From Sphingobacterium corticibacterium (GTDB taxonomy: Bacteria > Bacteroidota > Bacteroidia > Sphingobacteriales > Sphingobacteriaceae): a stretch of DNA of 64,000 nt. Below are positions 10,364 through 18,813 of the stretch, in pieces. Every line of letters begins with the position of its first letter. Positions within the stretch are counted from its first letter, which is position 1. The stretch lies in the NCBI RefSeq assembly GCF_004208525.1, contig NZ_SGIT01000006.1, positions 104,612 through 168,611 of the forward strand, in the 5' to 3' direction. A program made the translations under genes and the position numbers. The notes beneath the pieces were generated by a model that was given only the letters and a program-made list of their open reading frames with translations, made no database searches and was not told the origin of the DNA.

Positions 10364-10787
10364 TTTCCTCTATCCATATTGCGATGGTTCCTGTTATTTC
10401 GGTATAGAGCAGGTCAAACTCATAACCATAAGCGAAATCATCGGTTAGTTCATAGCCGGAGAAAACAGGCTCACAAACAGGAGACATTTTAAGGGCAAAT
10501 GATCGCAATTCCTCGTCTGCCATTATGGTATCAAACTCATTGCATACCACTTGAAATACGGTGTCGAATTTGGAGAAGTGCAAACCCTCAAAAAGAATAT
10601 AATTGGCTATTTCATTGCATTGCTCAACCGTGTTTCCCGAAGTAAAAGCACCCTCATAAGCATTGGCAGCCCACGAAGAACGTTGGTCGATAAATTTTTG
10701 GTCGTGTGCCTTTTCGGGGAAGCTGGTGTTTAATAATTCTTGCAGTCGTAATCTGAAATACGACAGGTCTTTTTGCTGTGTATCCAT
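10350..10787 (-). CDS. DUF1896 family protein
   Basis: Cytoplasmic protein of 145 aa matching DUF1896, a family found almost only in Bacteroidota conjugative elements directly upstream of the methylase-helicase. Typical blocks are the N-terminal LSYFRLRLQELLNTSFPE, the central FIDQRSSWAANAYEGAFTSG, ANYILFEGLHFSKFDTV and the ending LYTEITGTIAIWIEENGLQ. Its last 14 nt overlap the next gene's start. The function is unknown; strict pairing suggests it supports or controls the methylase-helicase. The start ATG at 10787 is the only one compatible with the conserved N-terminus. Confidence 0.87.
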   Translation of the reverse strand: MDTQQKDLSYFRLRLQELLNTSFPEKAHDQKFIDQRSSWAANAYEGAFTSGNTVEQCNEIANYILFEGLHFSKFDTVFQVVCNEFDTIMADEELRSFALKMSPVCEPVFSGYELTDDFAYGYEFDLLYTEITGTIAIWIEENGLQ

Positions 10788-10951
10788 GCTATAATCTTGT
10801 TTTACATTTTATTAGAAACCTAAAATTATAGCAGATAAGCTCCGTATTTAGAGAAGTGGCAGGGTTTAGCGTTTAGAGGTAGTATTTGGCGTAAGTATAT
10901 TAATAGAGAGGGATTTAATTTGTATTTTTACCAAAGCAAATTTCAAAAAAT

Positions 10952-11764
10952 ATGAAAAACATTTATTTCGCTTTCCTCACAGTAATTCTATTTCTTACAA
11001 GCTGCTCAAACGTTTCACAACCGAACGACCCGATTCCGGAACACGAAACTTTTAAAATTCAATCCAAACAAGTTGGAGAGGAACGAACCATCAATGTATG
11101 GACACCAGATGACTATAAAACGACTTCCGACGCTCTATCAGTTATGTATATGGCAGACGGTGGAGTTAAAGAAGATTTTCCGCACATTGCAAACACACTG
11201 GCTAAACTTATTAAGGAGAAAAAAATAAAACCGCTTATTCTTGTAGGTATTGAGAACACAGAACGAAGAAGAGACTTGACAGGCTTTACCGAAGTGGAAA
11301 AAGACAAAGAAATTGCACCTGTTGTGGGAGGTTCTGAAAAATTCAGAGCTTTTATTAAAGAAGAACTTTTTCCCGAAATCAATAAAAAATACAGAACTAC
11401 AAATGAAAAATCGATCATTGGCGAATCAGCGTCAGGGCTTTTTGTAATGGAAACTTTCTTCCTGACACCTGAAATGTTTGATAACTATATCGCATTTGAC
11501 CCTTCACTTTGGTGGAACAATCATTATTTGGTAAGAACTTCAAAAGATCATTTGGCAAAATTTCCAATTACAAAAAAACGAATTTGGTTTGCAGGCTCTA
11601 ACGCAGAGGATATTTCGCCTTATACGAAAGAATTAGCAGGCATTTTTAAAACAGAAAATTATCCAAATATCAAATGGAATTATTCTGACGAACCTAAAGA
11701 AAAGCACAATACCATTTTCAGGGCGACGAAAGAAAAAGCAATCGTTTGGACTATGAACCAATAA
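10952..11764 (+). CDS. esterase/alpha-beta hydrolase lipoprotein (Esterase D/Fes-like), cargo gene
   Basis: Predicted lipoprotein of 270 aa: signal peptide with lipobox FLTSC (Cys about 18), then an alpha/beta hydrolase of the putative esterase family (PF00756). The nucleophile elbow GESASG (Ser about 158), the acid region IAFDPSLWWNN and a late His in EKHNTIF form a plausible triad. Members hydrolyse siderophore esters or act on simple esters; the substrate is unknown. The gene is visibly more A/T-rich than the flanking element core and is on the opposite strand, together with the next gene, which suggests later insertion as cargo. No transposase accompanies it. Confidence 0.8.
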   Translation: MKNIYFAFLTVILFLTSCSNVSQPNDPIPEHETFKIQSKQVGEERTINVWTPDDYKTTSDALSVMYMADGGVKEDFPHIANTLAKLIKEKKIKPLILVGIENTERRRDLTGFTEVEKDKEIAPVVGGSEKFRAFIKEELFPEINKKYRTTNEKSIIGESASGLFVMETFFLTPEMFDNYIAFDPSLWWNNHYLVRTSKDHLAKFPITKKRIWFAGSNAEDISPYTKELAGIFKTENYPNIKWNYSDEPKEKHNTIFRATKEKAIVWTMNQ

Positions 11765-11852
11765 GCAACGACAAATTTTTTTTTATATCTTGATACTCTA
11801 ATAATGATTGTAACAAAACTAAAATGTCTTCGTCTTTGATGAAAAATTAAAT

Positions 11853-13061
11853 ATGAAAAATATACTTTTAATCCTAATCTCTACAATTTTACTAATTTCT
11901 TGTAAAACCATTCGACAGAATAAAACCCAAAATGATGTACTAACCAAAAAATTAGAATTAACATATCAAAAAGATGCGATTAAAGGTTTTTCTGTTTCTG
12001 TTGTAAGCGATAAGGGATTGATTTATGATAAAGGTTTCGGATTTGCAGATATTGAACAAAATAAAGCATATAACTCAAGTACAACTCAAAACATTGCTTC
12101 AATTTCCAAAACACTTATTGGAATTTCTTTACTCAAAGCTCAAGAGTTAGGAAAATTAAATCTAAACGACCCGATTAATAAATATCTACCTTTTAAGATT
12201 ATCAATCCAAATCATCCAGAAGTTCCTATATTAATTAAACATTTGGCATATCACACTTCTTCAATTACTGACCTTGATGAAATTTATGCAAAATCGTATG
12301 TTTTGACAAAAGACAAACACGATGAAAATGAAGGCGTTTACAATTACTTCCAAAAACCAGAAACCAATATTTCATTATGTGAATTTATACAGAATAGTTT
12401 AGTTGAAAATGGTACATGGTATCAAAAAAACTCATTTTTAAATTCAAAACCAGGTGAAAAACGTGAATATTCCAATATTGCTGCTGCTCTTTGTGCTTTG
12501 GTTATAGAATCTGCAACAGAACAAGATTATCGCACATTTACACAGAACTACATTCTGAATCCTTTGAAAATGAATAACTCTGGATGGACAACAAAAGATA
12601 TTGACACTACAAAACGCTCTAGATTATTTGCATACAAAGAAAAAATGATAGCTGAATATTCTCTCATAACATATGCTGATGGAGGCTTTATCACATCGAG
12701 TAATGATTTAGGAATATTTTTATCTGAACTCATAAAAGGATACAACGGAAATGGGAAGTTATTAAGTAAAGAAAGCTATAAAAAGCTTTTTGAAAAACAG
12801 AAATTCGTAGAGGAGAAAAAAACAAAATATTATGGAATTTTCTTTGAATTTCGAGATGGTTTTCTAAATATTAAAAATGATTTGGTTGGTCACAATGGTT
12901 CTGACCCCGGAGTTTTCACTGCAATGTATTTTAACCCTACAACTAAGATTGGCAAAATAGTTTTGGTTAACACAGATACTGATTTTACTGATAATGTATG
13001 GCCCGAAATTGAAGAAATATGGAAATCTTTATCAGACTACGAGAAAACAATTAGTAAATAA
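11853..13061 (+). CDS. serine hydrolase lipoprotein, beta-lactamase (class C/PBP-like) fold, cargo gene
   Basis: Predicted lipoprotein of 402 aa with lipobox LLISC (Cys17). The body is the beta-lactamase/transpeptidase-like fold (PF00144): S83-I-S-K86 is the SxxK catalytic motif, Tyr-Ser-Asn near residue 206 (EYSNIAAAL) is the YxN motif, and GHNG near 346 corresponds to the third motif in its HxG form. HxG rather than KTG is typical of esterases and D-aminopeptidases of this family, so it should not be read as an antibiotic beta-lactamase without testing. Strongly A/T-rich and 88 bp after the esterase; the two look like one inserted unit. Confidence 0.85.
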   Translation: MKNILLILISTILLISCKTIRQNKTQNDVLTKKLELTYQKDAIKGFSVSVVSDKGLIYDKGFGFADIEQNKAYNSSTTQNIASISKTLIGISLLKAQELGKLNLNDPINKYLPFKIINPNHPEVPILIKHLAYHTSSITDLDEIYAKSYVLTKDKHDENEGVYNYFQKPETNISLCEFIQNSLVENGTWYQKNSFLNSKPGEKREYSNIAAALCALVIESATEQDYRTFTQNYILNPLKMNNSGWTTKDIDTTKRSRLFAYKEKMIAEYSLITYADGGFITSSNDLGIFLSELIKGYNGNGKLLSKESYKKLFEKQKFVEEKKTKYYGIFFEFRDGFLNIKNDLVGHNGSDPGVFTAMYFNPTTKIGKIVLVNTDTDFTDNVWPEIEEIWKSLSDYEKTISK

Positions 13062-13155
13062 AAGCCACTCTACAGGCAATGTCATATAGATGAAAATTGT
13101 AATTTCATAAATATTTCCTTTACTTTTACTCAGAAATTTTTAACCCAATATCATA

Positions 13156-13332
13156 ATGAACGAACTAATCGAAAAAATCAATGCAAGCTTTGAGACATTA
13201 AAAGCTGATGCAGATTTACAGGCAGAAAAAGGAAACAAGGCAGCAGGTACAAGAGCTCGCAAAACTTCTTTAGAGTTAGAGAAACTCTTAAAAGAATTTA
13301 GAAAAGCATCTTTAGATGCGTCTAAAGCTTAA
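13156..13332 (+). CDS. histone H1-like small protein
   Basis: A 58-aa ORF of the Bacteroidota histone H1-like (Hc1-related) type: N-terminal MNELIEKINASFETLKAD, then GNKAAGTRARKTSLELEKL and a helical Lys-rich end KEFRKASLDASKA. Such proteins bind DNA non-specifically and are common as chromosomal and element-borne copies. It lacks the long Lys/Ala/Pro tail of bigger H1-like proteins. It is followed by a stem-loop terminator and then by the convergent ORF6N gene. ATG 13156 is the only start giving the family N-terminus. Confidence 0.85.
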   Translation: MNELIEKINASFETLKADADLQAEKGNKAAGTRARKTSLELEKLLKEFRKASLDASKA

Positions 13333-13339
13333 ACATAAG

Positions 13340-13362
13340 ACCCTTCAAATTCGAAGGGTTTG
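13340..13362 (+). terminator. stem-loop terminator after histone H1-like gene
   Basis: Arms ACCCTTC and GAAGGGT (7 bp) with a 6-nt loop, followed on the + strand by a T-rich stretch. It sits between convergent genes, 7 bp after the H1-like stop and directly against the ORF6N stop. Confidence 0.7.
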
Positions 13363-14241
13363 TTATTTGTTAAGTATCTGAAGCATTTTGCCTACCTCAA
13401 TATCCATTCTGGAAAAAGCAAACCATTTTTTGCCCAAATCTTTCAGTGATGCTCCGATGTGGTAAAGCTCCGTATCATCAATGATTAAAAAACGGTCATG
13501 GGAATCGTTAAACAACTCAACTTCAATCGGAGGATACTGGGTATTGTACCGTTGTAAATCGAGCCTTAGCTGATTGCTGATATTTTTGGTATAGATAGTG
13601 GCAGTTACATTGTCATTGCGTTTGCCCAATAACGTTAGTACCGTGTCATCTACATAATTATCCAGCAGGATAATGGAACATTCGGCACTTCGGATAATAT
13701 CGGAAACAAAGGCATAGGCATCAAAAACCTGCCCGTTGTAGAAAATACCTTTTTCGCTGTGGAGTTTGTCGCTTTCCATAGCCTTAAAGATTTCTTCAAA
13801 TTTTTGATCGGCTTGTAATTGCTTCAATTCAATGTTATCTAAACGATGAAACAAAGAAGCATTGCTGATAAGCATTCGTCTCATTTCTACAAAGGCTTCC
13901 ATAATTTCAACACTGACTTTAACCGCTATATCTGAACGGAGTATAGCAGAAGACATTGCGACCCCTTGCTCGGTAAAAACATAGGGCAAATAACGTCTCC
14001 CTCCATAATTCAAACTTGAGGTTCCAATTTGGAACCTCAAGTTTTGGGTTTCCTCTTCAGTCAGTTGAAAGCAAAAAGAGGCTGGAAACCTTTCAATATT
14101 TCTTTTTACGGCTTTGTTCAAGTTCTTTGTTTCCACGTGGTATAAGGAAGCGAGGTCACTATCAAGCATCACTTGCTTGCCACGTATGGTATAAATCAGA
14201 TTCCTGATTTCCATTGAGCTAATGCTAGGTTTATTTTCCAT
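13363..14241 (-). CDS. ORF6N-domain DNA-binding protein
   Basis: Protein of 292 aa. Residues 8-120 are an ORF6N domain (PF10543), a phage/mobile-element DNA-binding fold: IYTIRGKQVMLDSDLASLY, then NIERFPASFCFQLTEEE and the conserved GGRRYLPYVFTEQGVAM. A coiled segment follows, and the C-terminal part contains HDRFLIIDDTELYHIGASLKDLG, a half phospholipase-D-like motif often fused to ORF6N and used for dimerisation rather than catalysis. The start codon shares one base with the topB stop (TAATG), so it is translationally coupled to the excision operon. Probable regulatory role; target unknown. Confidence 0.88.
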   Translation of the reverse strand: MENKPSISSMEIRNLIYTIRGKQVMLDSDLASLYHVETKNLNKAVKRNIERFPASFCFQLTEEETQNLRFQIGTSSLNYGGRRYLPYVFTEQGVAMSSAILRSDIAVKVSVEIMEAFVEMRRMLISNASLFHRLDNIELKQLQADQKFEEIFKAMESDKLHSEKGIFYNGQVFDAYAFVSDIIRSAECSIILLDNYVDDTVLTLLGKRNDNVTATIYTKNISNQLRLDLQRYNTQYPPIEVELFNDSHDRFLIIDDTELYHIGASLKDLGKKWFAFSRMDIEVGKMLQILNK

Positions 14242-16325
14242 TACTTTTTGTAGCTTTTATTCTTAGCAAATTCAAAGGATGTAGTGTAATCTTCATTTAA
14301 TACGATATGAGCATCGAATTTCTTTCCGGCTTTGCTTTTCATTCCTTTAATGAGTGAAGTTTTCTTTTTATTAACAAGGTTTTCAATATCGGCTATGCTG
14401 ATTTGTATGCCGCATACATTTCGGAACTGTACCCAGCTACACACTTCATCGGAACATTTGACAATCTTATCACGGATAATGAGTTGCTGACTTTTACATT
14501 TTGGGCAAATCAGTTTAGGGAGGTTATTTTGAGCGATAGATGTTTGTAGTAACTCATCAGTGATGGATTTGGCATAGGTCTCCATTTCCTTTTGAAAAGC
14601 ACCTGCATCCGCTTCGTTGTTCTCAATTTTCTGCAATGCGAGTTCCCATTCGGCAGTCATTGCCACGTCCGCAATTTTCCGTTCTTTAACCAATTCATAC
14701 ACTTGCAATCCCTTTTCGGTCGGGATTAAGGATTTCTTTTCCCTTTGGATATAGTTACGGGTAAACAGGGTTTCGATAATGGCGGCTCTTGTAGCCGGAG
14801 TGCCGATACCGATATTTTGCAGGGCTTTTCTTTCGTCTTCGTTTTCGATTTCCTTTCCGGCACTTTCCATAGCCGACAAAAGTCCTGCTTCGGTATAAAG
14901 CACAGGCGGTTTGGTTTTCTTTTCCAAAACGGAGGCATCTTTTATTTTAAGTTCATCGCCTTTATTCAGTTCGGGCAAATCCTGCATAGGTTCGGTATCC
15001 TCATCGGAGAAACTACCTTTAATTCCTCGCCAACCAGCTTCTATAATTTTACAACCTTTTGTGGCAAAATCGTAATGTAAAACTTGTAAACTTACATCGG
15101 TTATCTCTTTTATACAAGATTGTGAGAGAGCTTCGAGCAATCGAAAAGCAATCATATCATAAACGGCATTTTCTGTTGCAGATAGTGCGGATGGGATTTT
15201 ATCTGTAATTAACAATCCATGGTGATCTGTGACACGTAAATCGTTTACGATGCGTTTATTGAAACGTCCCCATTTCATTTTGGCTACAGCTTGTTTACAG
15301 CTCTCCTTATCCTGTAGAGCCCTAACGAGATTGGGGATTTCTGCCCACAGATCTTCAGGAATATATTTGCTTCCAGTTCGTGGATAAGTGATAAACTTTT
15401 TTTCGTACAAACTTTGGGCAATATTGAGCGTTTCTTCGGCTGAAAGGTTCAGTTTTTTATTGGCTTCCTTTTGCAATCCAGTAAGGTCGAACAATAATGG
15501 AGCTTGCTCTGTAATACTTTTGGTTTCTACCGATGTAACTGTTGCAGTATTGCATCGTTGAATAGATTTCAGCGTATCATCAGCTAGTTTTTGATCTTCC
15601 CATTTGGTTTTTGAAAGGCTTTTAAAGTCGATAAATTCTTTGTTGTGGAATAACTGTATTTGCCAAAAATTCTTTACTGCAAAATTCTTATTGTCAAGGT
15701 AGCGTCTACATATCAAAGCCAGCGTTGGCGTTTGCACTCTTCCGAGCGAATAAATACCGTTACCAGCGGCAATACTTAATGCCTGTGTTGCATTGATACC
15801 TACGAGCCAGTCGGCACGGCTTCTCCCTTGTGCTGCATAGTATAGTCCGTCAAATTCTTTTCCATCTTTGAGGTTATCAAAGCCTTGTTTAATGGCTTTT
15901 TCGGTAAGTGAACTAATCCAAAGGCGTTCAAAAGGTCTCGTACATTTCAGATATTCATAAATATACCGAAAGATGAGTTCGCCCTCACGACCTGCATCGG
16001 TAGCAACGATAATACTTTCGCTTTTATTAAAGAGTTGTTCAATAATTTTCAGTTGTTTTAATGCTCCTGAATCCGTAGCATATCCCTTGTCTTTTTTGAC
16101 CTTACGAACGGTGAGCAAAAAAGGTTTAGGGATTATCGGTAAAACGGATGGATCAAATCCTGAAATGCCATAATCTTCGGGCATTCCCAATCCTATTAAA
16201 TGACCGAATGCCCACGTAACAAAATAGCCGTTCCCTGTCAGGTAGCCGTCTTTTTTATCAGATGCTCCCACAAGTCCGGCTATTTCCCTTGCTACGCTTG
16301 GTTTTTCTGCAATAATTGTTTTCAT
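14241..16325 (-). CDS. topB: DNA topoisomerase III (element-borne, Exc-like)
   Basis: Type IA topoisomerase of 694 aa. The Toprim domain starts at residue 1 (MKTIIAEKPSVAREIA) with ATDAGREGELIFRY; the catalytic Tyr lies in KKFITYPRTGSKYIPED; GIGTPATRAAIIETL is the last conserved core block. A short C-terminal zinc-ribbon-like part (ICPKCKS, KCSDEVCSW) follows. In CTnDOT the topoisomerase Exc is the last gene of the excision operon, and here the order HTH-HTH-DUF3945-topB repeats that arrangement. Seven bp separate it from the DUF3945 stop. Confidence 0.96.
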   Translation of the reverse strand: MKTIIAEKPSVAREIAGLVGASDKKDGYLTGNGYFVTWAFGHLIGLGMPEDYGISGFDPSVLPIIPKPFLLTVRKVKKDKGYATDSGALKQLKIIEQLFNKSESIIVATDAGREGELIFRYIYEYLKCTRPFERLWISSLTEKAIKQGFDNLKDGKEFDGLYYAAQGRSRADWLVGINATQALSIAAGNGIYSLGRVQTPTLALICRRYLDNKNFAVKNFWQIQLFHNKEFIDFKSLSKTKWEDQKLADDTLKSIQRCNTATVTSVETKSITEQAPLLFDLTGLQKEANKKLNLSAEETLNIAQSLYEKKFITYPRTGSKYIPEDLWAEIPNLVRALQDKESCKQAVAKMKWGRFNKRIVNDLRVTDHHGLLITDKIPSALSATENAVYDMIAFRLLEALSQSCIKEITDVSLQVLHYDFATKGCKIIEAGWRGIKGSFSDEDTEPMQDLPELNKGDELKIKDASVLEKKTKPPVLYTEAGLLSAMESAGKEIENEDERKALQNIGIGTPATRAAIIETLFTRNYIQREKKSLIPTEKGLQVYELVKERKIADVAMTAEWELALQKIENNEADAGAFQKEMETYAKSITDELLQTSIAQNNLPKLICPKCKSQQLIIRDKIVKCSDEVCSWVQFRNVCGIQISIADIENLVNKKKTSLIKGMKSKAGKKFDAHIVLNEDYTTSFEFAKNKSYKK

Positions 16326-16331
16326 ACTTAA

Positions 16332-17810
16332 TTACCTTTTTACGCCTTTGGACTTTGCAGGAGCTTTGGGTTTTTCCTGTTGTTCTTGCTGTTGTTTGTT
16401 TGTCGGTCTTTGCTGTCCCGACTTCAAAGGCTCGTTGATGTTTTTGGTCGCTTCGTTGGTTTTGCCCTCCGAATTGACGGCAGTCTGCGTTTTGTGGGCT
16501 TCGGTAGGTTTTGCCTGTGCCTTAACCTGGCTTGGAAATTGGAAGTTCGTTTTTCCGGTTTCTGCATTGAAAGTGATATAACCCTGATATGGTTGCCCTT
16601 TTTTATCCCTCAATCCGTCAATGTAAACGGTTTGCCCGGCTTTGAAATCCTTATGCTGCTCATCGGTCAGTTCTTTGCCCCTGAATGTTTTTGGAGCTTC
16701 CTGCGGCTGGCTTTGCTGATTACTTTGTCCGTTGTTTTGGGTTTGACCGTTGCTTTGGGTTTGCCTTTTGGAATTATTGCGGTCAAACAGGAACTCCACA
16801 TAACGCTTGTCAGCATTGAACTGTACCGTTGCCGAAAACTCCGTTCCTTTAGTGGAAATCATACCCTCTAACTTTAGCGGTTTACCCTCCAATAAAGTTT
16901 GCTTTTGGGCATCGTCCAGTTTCACACCCTTAATTTCATCGGGAATTTTTATAAACTCCGTCCGTAATGCAATTACATCATTGGTCAGCTTGTCTATACT
17001 GATAATGGACGGCATTAGTTCGCCTGTTTTGGTGTTTTTCAAATCAACCACACGCCCCATATTGCCCGTTTCGAGCAGGTTTTTCTTGTCCTCATCCGTA
17101 AATTTGTGTCCGAAAAATTCAGAGTGTAGATTAGGTTCTTTTTTGATACCGTGTATTCCTACTACAACTTTTCCGTCTTCGGCTTGCTGTAAAGACAGGC
17201 GGGCATCCGTACGGAGAATAGTACCACCGAGGTTAACGCCAATCGGTAGGAGTTCATTGGTTTTATAACCTTTCAATAAAGGTTCAAGCAGGTTTCTCTT
17301 TTCAAGGTATTCCTTACTTAATCCGAGATTGTTCATTGTGTCCCAATCAATCTGCTCCGGCTTGTAGCGGTATTGGCTGGCTTCCGGTGGTGTTGTTTGT
17401 GCTGTTTCCATATCATTTTTATTTTCTTGCTTTTTATCCTGTTGCGGTTCTGTTTTCACTTCGTGTTCTTTCATCACTTTTTCGCCTTCAGGGGTTGGCT
17501 TATCCACCTGCTTTTGCATTTTCTGTGCTTTATCTACGGCTTCATCAGCCGATACCTTGAAGAATGAAAAATTGGTAGGGTTCTTTAACTGGCTGAAAAA
17601 ATTGGAGAAGAAGTTGGAAAAGAAATCGCCGCTTTTGTCCACACGCATAAATTGGTTTTGGTTTTTCATCGTGGGGTCAACGGTTTCCATTTTCCCGTTT
17701 TCATCAATGCTTTTTACGGCTTGGATTTTCATTTTCTCTTTATCCAGCACCAGCAATATGTCCGATAATTGTTCGGGCATTTCCTGTTTGTTTGTGATTT
17801 CTTCGCTCAT
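16332..17810 (-). CDS. DUF4099/DUF3945 protein of the excision operon (Orf3-like)
   Basis: Soluble protein of about 492 aa from ATG 17810 (MSEEITNKQEMPEQLSD); the longer frame to 17879 lacks a convincing start. Residues about 25-130 are charged; a DUF4099-like part (QIDWDTMNNLGLSKEYLEKR) is followed by two DUF3945 repeats, each with a G-x-x-V/L-x-x-x-G turn and a beta hairpin ending in FNAD/FNAE. The tail is Gln/Lys/Pro-rich. Proteins of this type precede topoisomerase genes in Bacteroidota ICEs, matching the position of orf3 in CTnDOT. Molecular function unknown. Confidence 0.85.
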   Translation of the reverse strand: MSEEITNKQEMPEQLSDILLVLDKEKMKIQAVKSIDENGKMETVDPTMKNQNQFMRVDKSGDFFSNFFSNFFSQLKNPTNFSFFKVSADEAVDKAQKMQKQVDKPTPEGEKVMKEHEVKTEPQQDKKQENKNDMETAQTTPPEASQYRYKPEQIDWDTMNNLGLSKEYLEKRNLLEPLLKGYKTNELLPIGVNLGGTILRTDARLSLQQAEDGKVVVGIHGIKKEPNLHSEFFGHKFTDEDKKNLLETGNMGRVVDLKNTKTGELMPSIISIDKLTNDVIALRTEFIKIPDEIKGVKLDDAQKQTLLEGKPLKLEGMISTKGTEFSATVQFNADKRYVEFLFDRNNSKRQTQSNGQTQNNGQSNQQSQPQEAPKTFRGKELTDEQHKDFKAGQTVYIDGLRDKKGQPYQGYITFNAETGKTNFQFPSQVKAQAKPTEAHKTQTAVNSEGKTNEATKNINEPLKSGQQRPTNKQQQEQQEKPKAPAKSKGVKR

Positions 17811-17909
17811 AATCTGAAAAATTTTAAAGTTTACCGCCGAATGTAAAGTAAGCGTTGGCTGTATTGCCCGAAGTGGCACTCAAAGGCAGTCTTTGTCTTT
17901 CATTGGCGT

Positions 17910-18200
17910 TCATTTTGAGGGCGGGTTAAAGCTCTCCCTTATGAACTGATGCACATCGGACAGTTTGTAATACAGTTTTCCGCTTATCGTATAATAGGGC
18001 AACTTCCCGATGGAGCGATACCTTTGGAGGGAACGGTTGCTGATTTTCAGCATTTGAAGCAAATCCTGATTGTCGAGCAATTCCTCGCCGTCAATGCTGT
18101 TGCGTTTCTTTTGCAAATCATCAATATGGTCGCTAAGCATATCAAGGCGGTCAATTATACGTTGCATCCACGCCAAAAATTCCATTCTGTCAATATTCAT
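17910..18200 (-). CDS. helix-turn-helix excision protein (Xis2d-like)
   Basis: Small DNA-binding protein of 96 aa. An N-terminal coiled coil (residues 5-35) is followed by a MerR/excisionase-like winged helix, LDNQDLLQMLKISNRSLQRYR, and the wing LPYYTISGKLYYKLSDVHQFI. By position (second of two small HTH genes upstream of DUF3945 and topB) it corresponds to Xis2d of CTnDOT; orthology is inference. It starts 11 bp after the previous stop. Confidence 0.83.
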   Translation of the reverse strand: MNIDRMEFLAWMQRIIDRLDMLSDHIDDLQKKRNSIDGEELLDNQDLLQMLKISNRSLQRYRSIGKLPYYTISGKLYYKLSDVHQFIRESFNPPSK

Positions 18201-18211
18201 AGGGACACATT

Positions 18212-18565
18212 TTATTGTTTACCGGATTTTAACTTTCTGCCTTTTTCGATATAGCTTTTGCCTTTTACCATAAGCTCCTGCACATACTCATCACTGCTCT
18301 GTACGGCATTGGCATTGAGCATATCCTTAATTGCTCCAATGGTGTAGAAGTATTGCCCGTAGATTTTTGAATAAGCAATCTCGCCTTTGGTACGCATACG
18401 CCATAAGGTCTTTTCGCTGATGTGCAGGTATTGGCATACCTCGTGGTTATTGAGCCACAGGTCATCATAGCTTGTATTGTCCAATCTTTTCAGGTAGTCA
18501 GCAATGGCGTTGATACGGCTGTTGAGCTGTTGCCACGCTTCTTCTTCGATAGTTATTATTTTCAT
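18212..18565 (-). CDS. helix-turn-helix excision protein (Xis2c-like)
   Basis: Basic protein of 117 aa with a coiled N-terminus, the HTH LWLNNHEVCQYLHISEKTLWRMR and wing IAYSKIYGQYFYTIGAIKDML, and a Lys-rich tail. It is the first gene of the apparent excision operon and the likely counterpart of Xis2c. The 199 bp between its start and the rteC terminator hold TGCCAAT-containing inverted repeats, the likely control region where RteC or the Xis proteins bind (inference). Confidence 0.83.
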   Translation of the reverse strand: MKIITIEEEAWQQLNSRINAIADYLKRLDNTSYDDLWLNNHEVCQYLHISEKTLWRMRTKGEIAYSKIYGQYFYTIGAIKDMLNANAVQSSDEYVQELMVKGKSYIEKGRKLKSGKQ

Positions 18566-18620
18566 TGCACAGCTTTTAAATGTTCACTATGCAAAACTCC
18601 TAAAGGTGGCAGTGTTTGTC

Positions 18621-18640
18621 TGCCAATCCTTACCCATTGG
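18621..18640. promoter_or_regulatory. CCAAT/ATTGG inverted repeat upstream of excision operon
   Basis: TGCCAAT at 18621-18627 and ATTGG at 18636-18640 form an interrupted inverted repeat 56 bp upstream of the first HTH gene. The same half-site recurs in the palindrome at 18739. Candidate operator for RteC or the Xis proteins; inference only. Confidence 0.35.
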
Positions 18641-18738
18641 TTTGGCGGTTTTTTGAATTTTTTACAAATCAGCAAACCCCTTGTTTAATAAGGGTTTATC
18701 GTGTTTTCGAATATTTTGTAATGAAGTTTAAGAGCATT

Positions 18739-18750
18739 TGCCAATTGGCA
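18739..18750. promoter_or_regulatory. perfect 12-bp palindrome TGCCAATTGGCA upstream of excision operon
   Basis: Perfect palindrome in the rteC-xis intergenic region, sharing the half-site TGCCAAT with the repeat at 18621. Its position between rteC and the excision genes makes it a candidate RteC/Xis binding site. Confidence 0.4.
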
Positions 18751-18764
18751 TATATGGGCAAAGA

Positions 18765-18793
18765 AAAAGCAGTACATTTTGTGTACTGCTTTT
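18765..18793 (-). terminator. rho-independent terminator of rteC copy 2
   Basis: Twelve-bp perfect stem (AAAAGCAGTACA / TGTACTGCTTTT) with a 5-nt loop, 20 bp past the rteC stop, with T-runs on the minus strand. It separates rteC from the excision operon, so the two are transcribed separately. Confidence 0.85.
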
Positions 18794-18813
18794 AAATTAA
18801 TGTATCGTATTAG

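Noticed and set aside
11853..13061. Antibiotic-resistance beta-lactamase
   Set aside because: The third motif is HxG and the protein is a lipoprotein of the general serine hydrolase type; resistance cannot be claimed.
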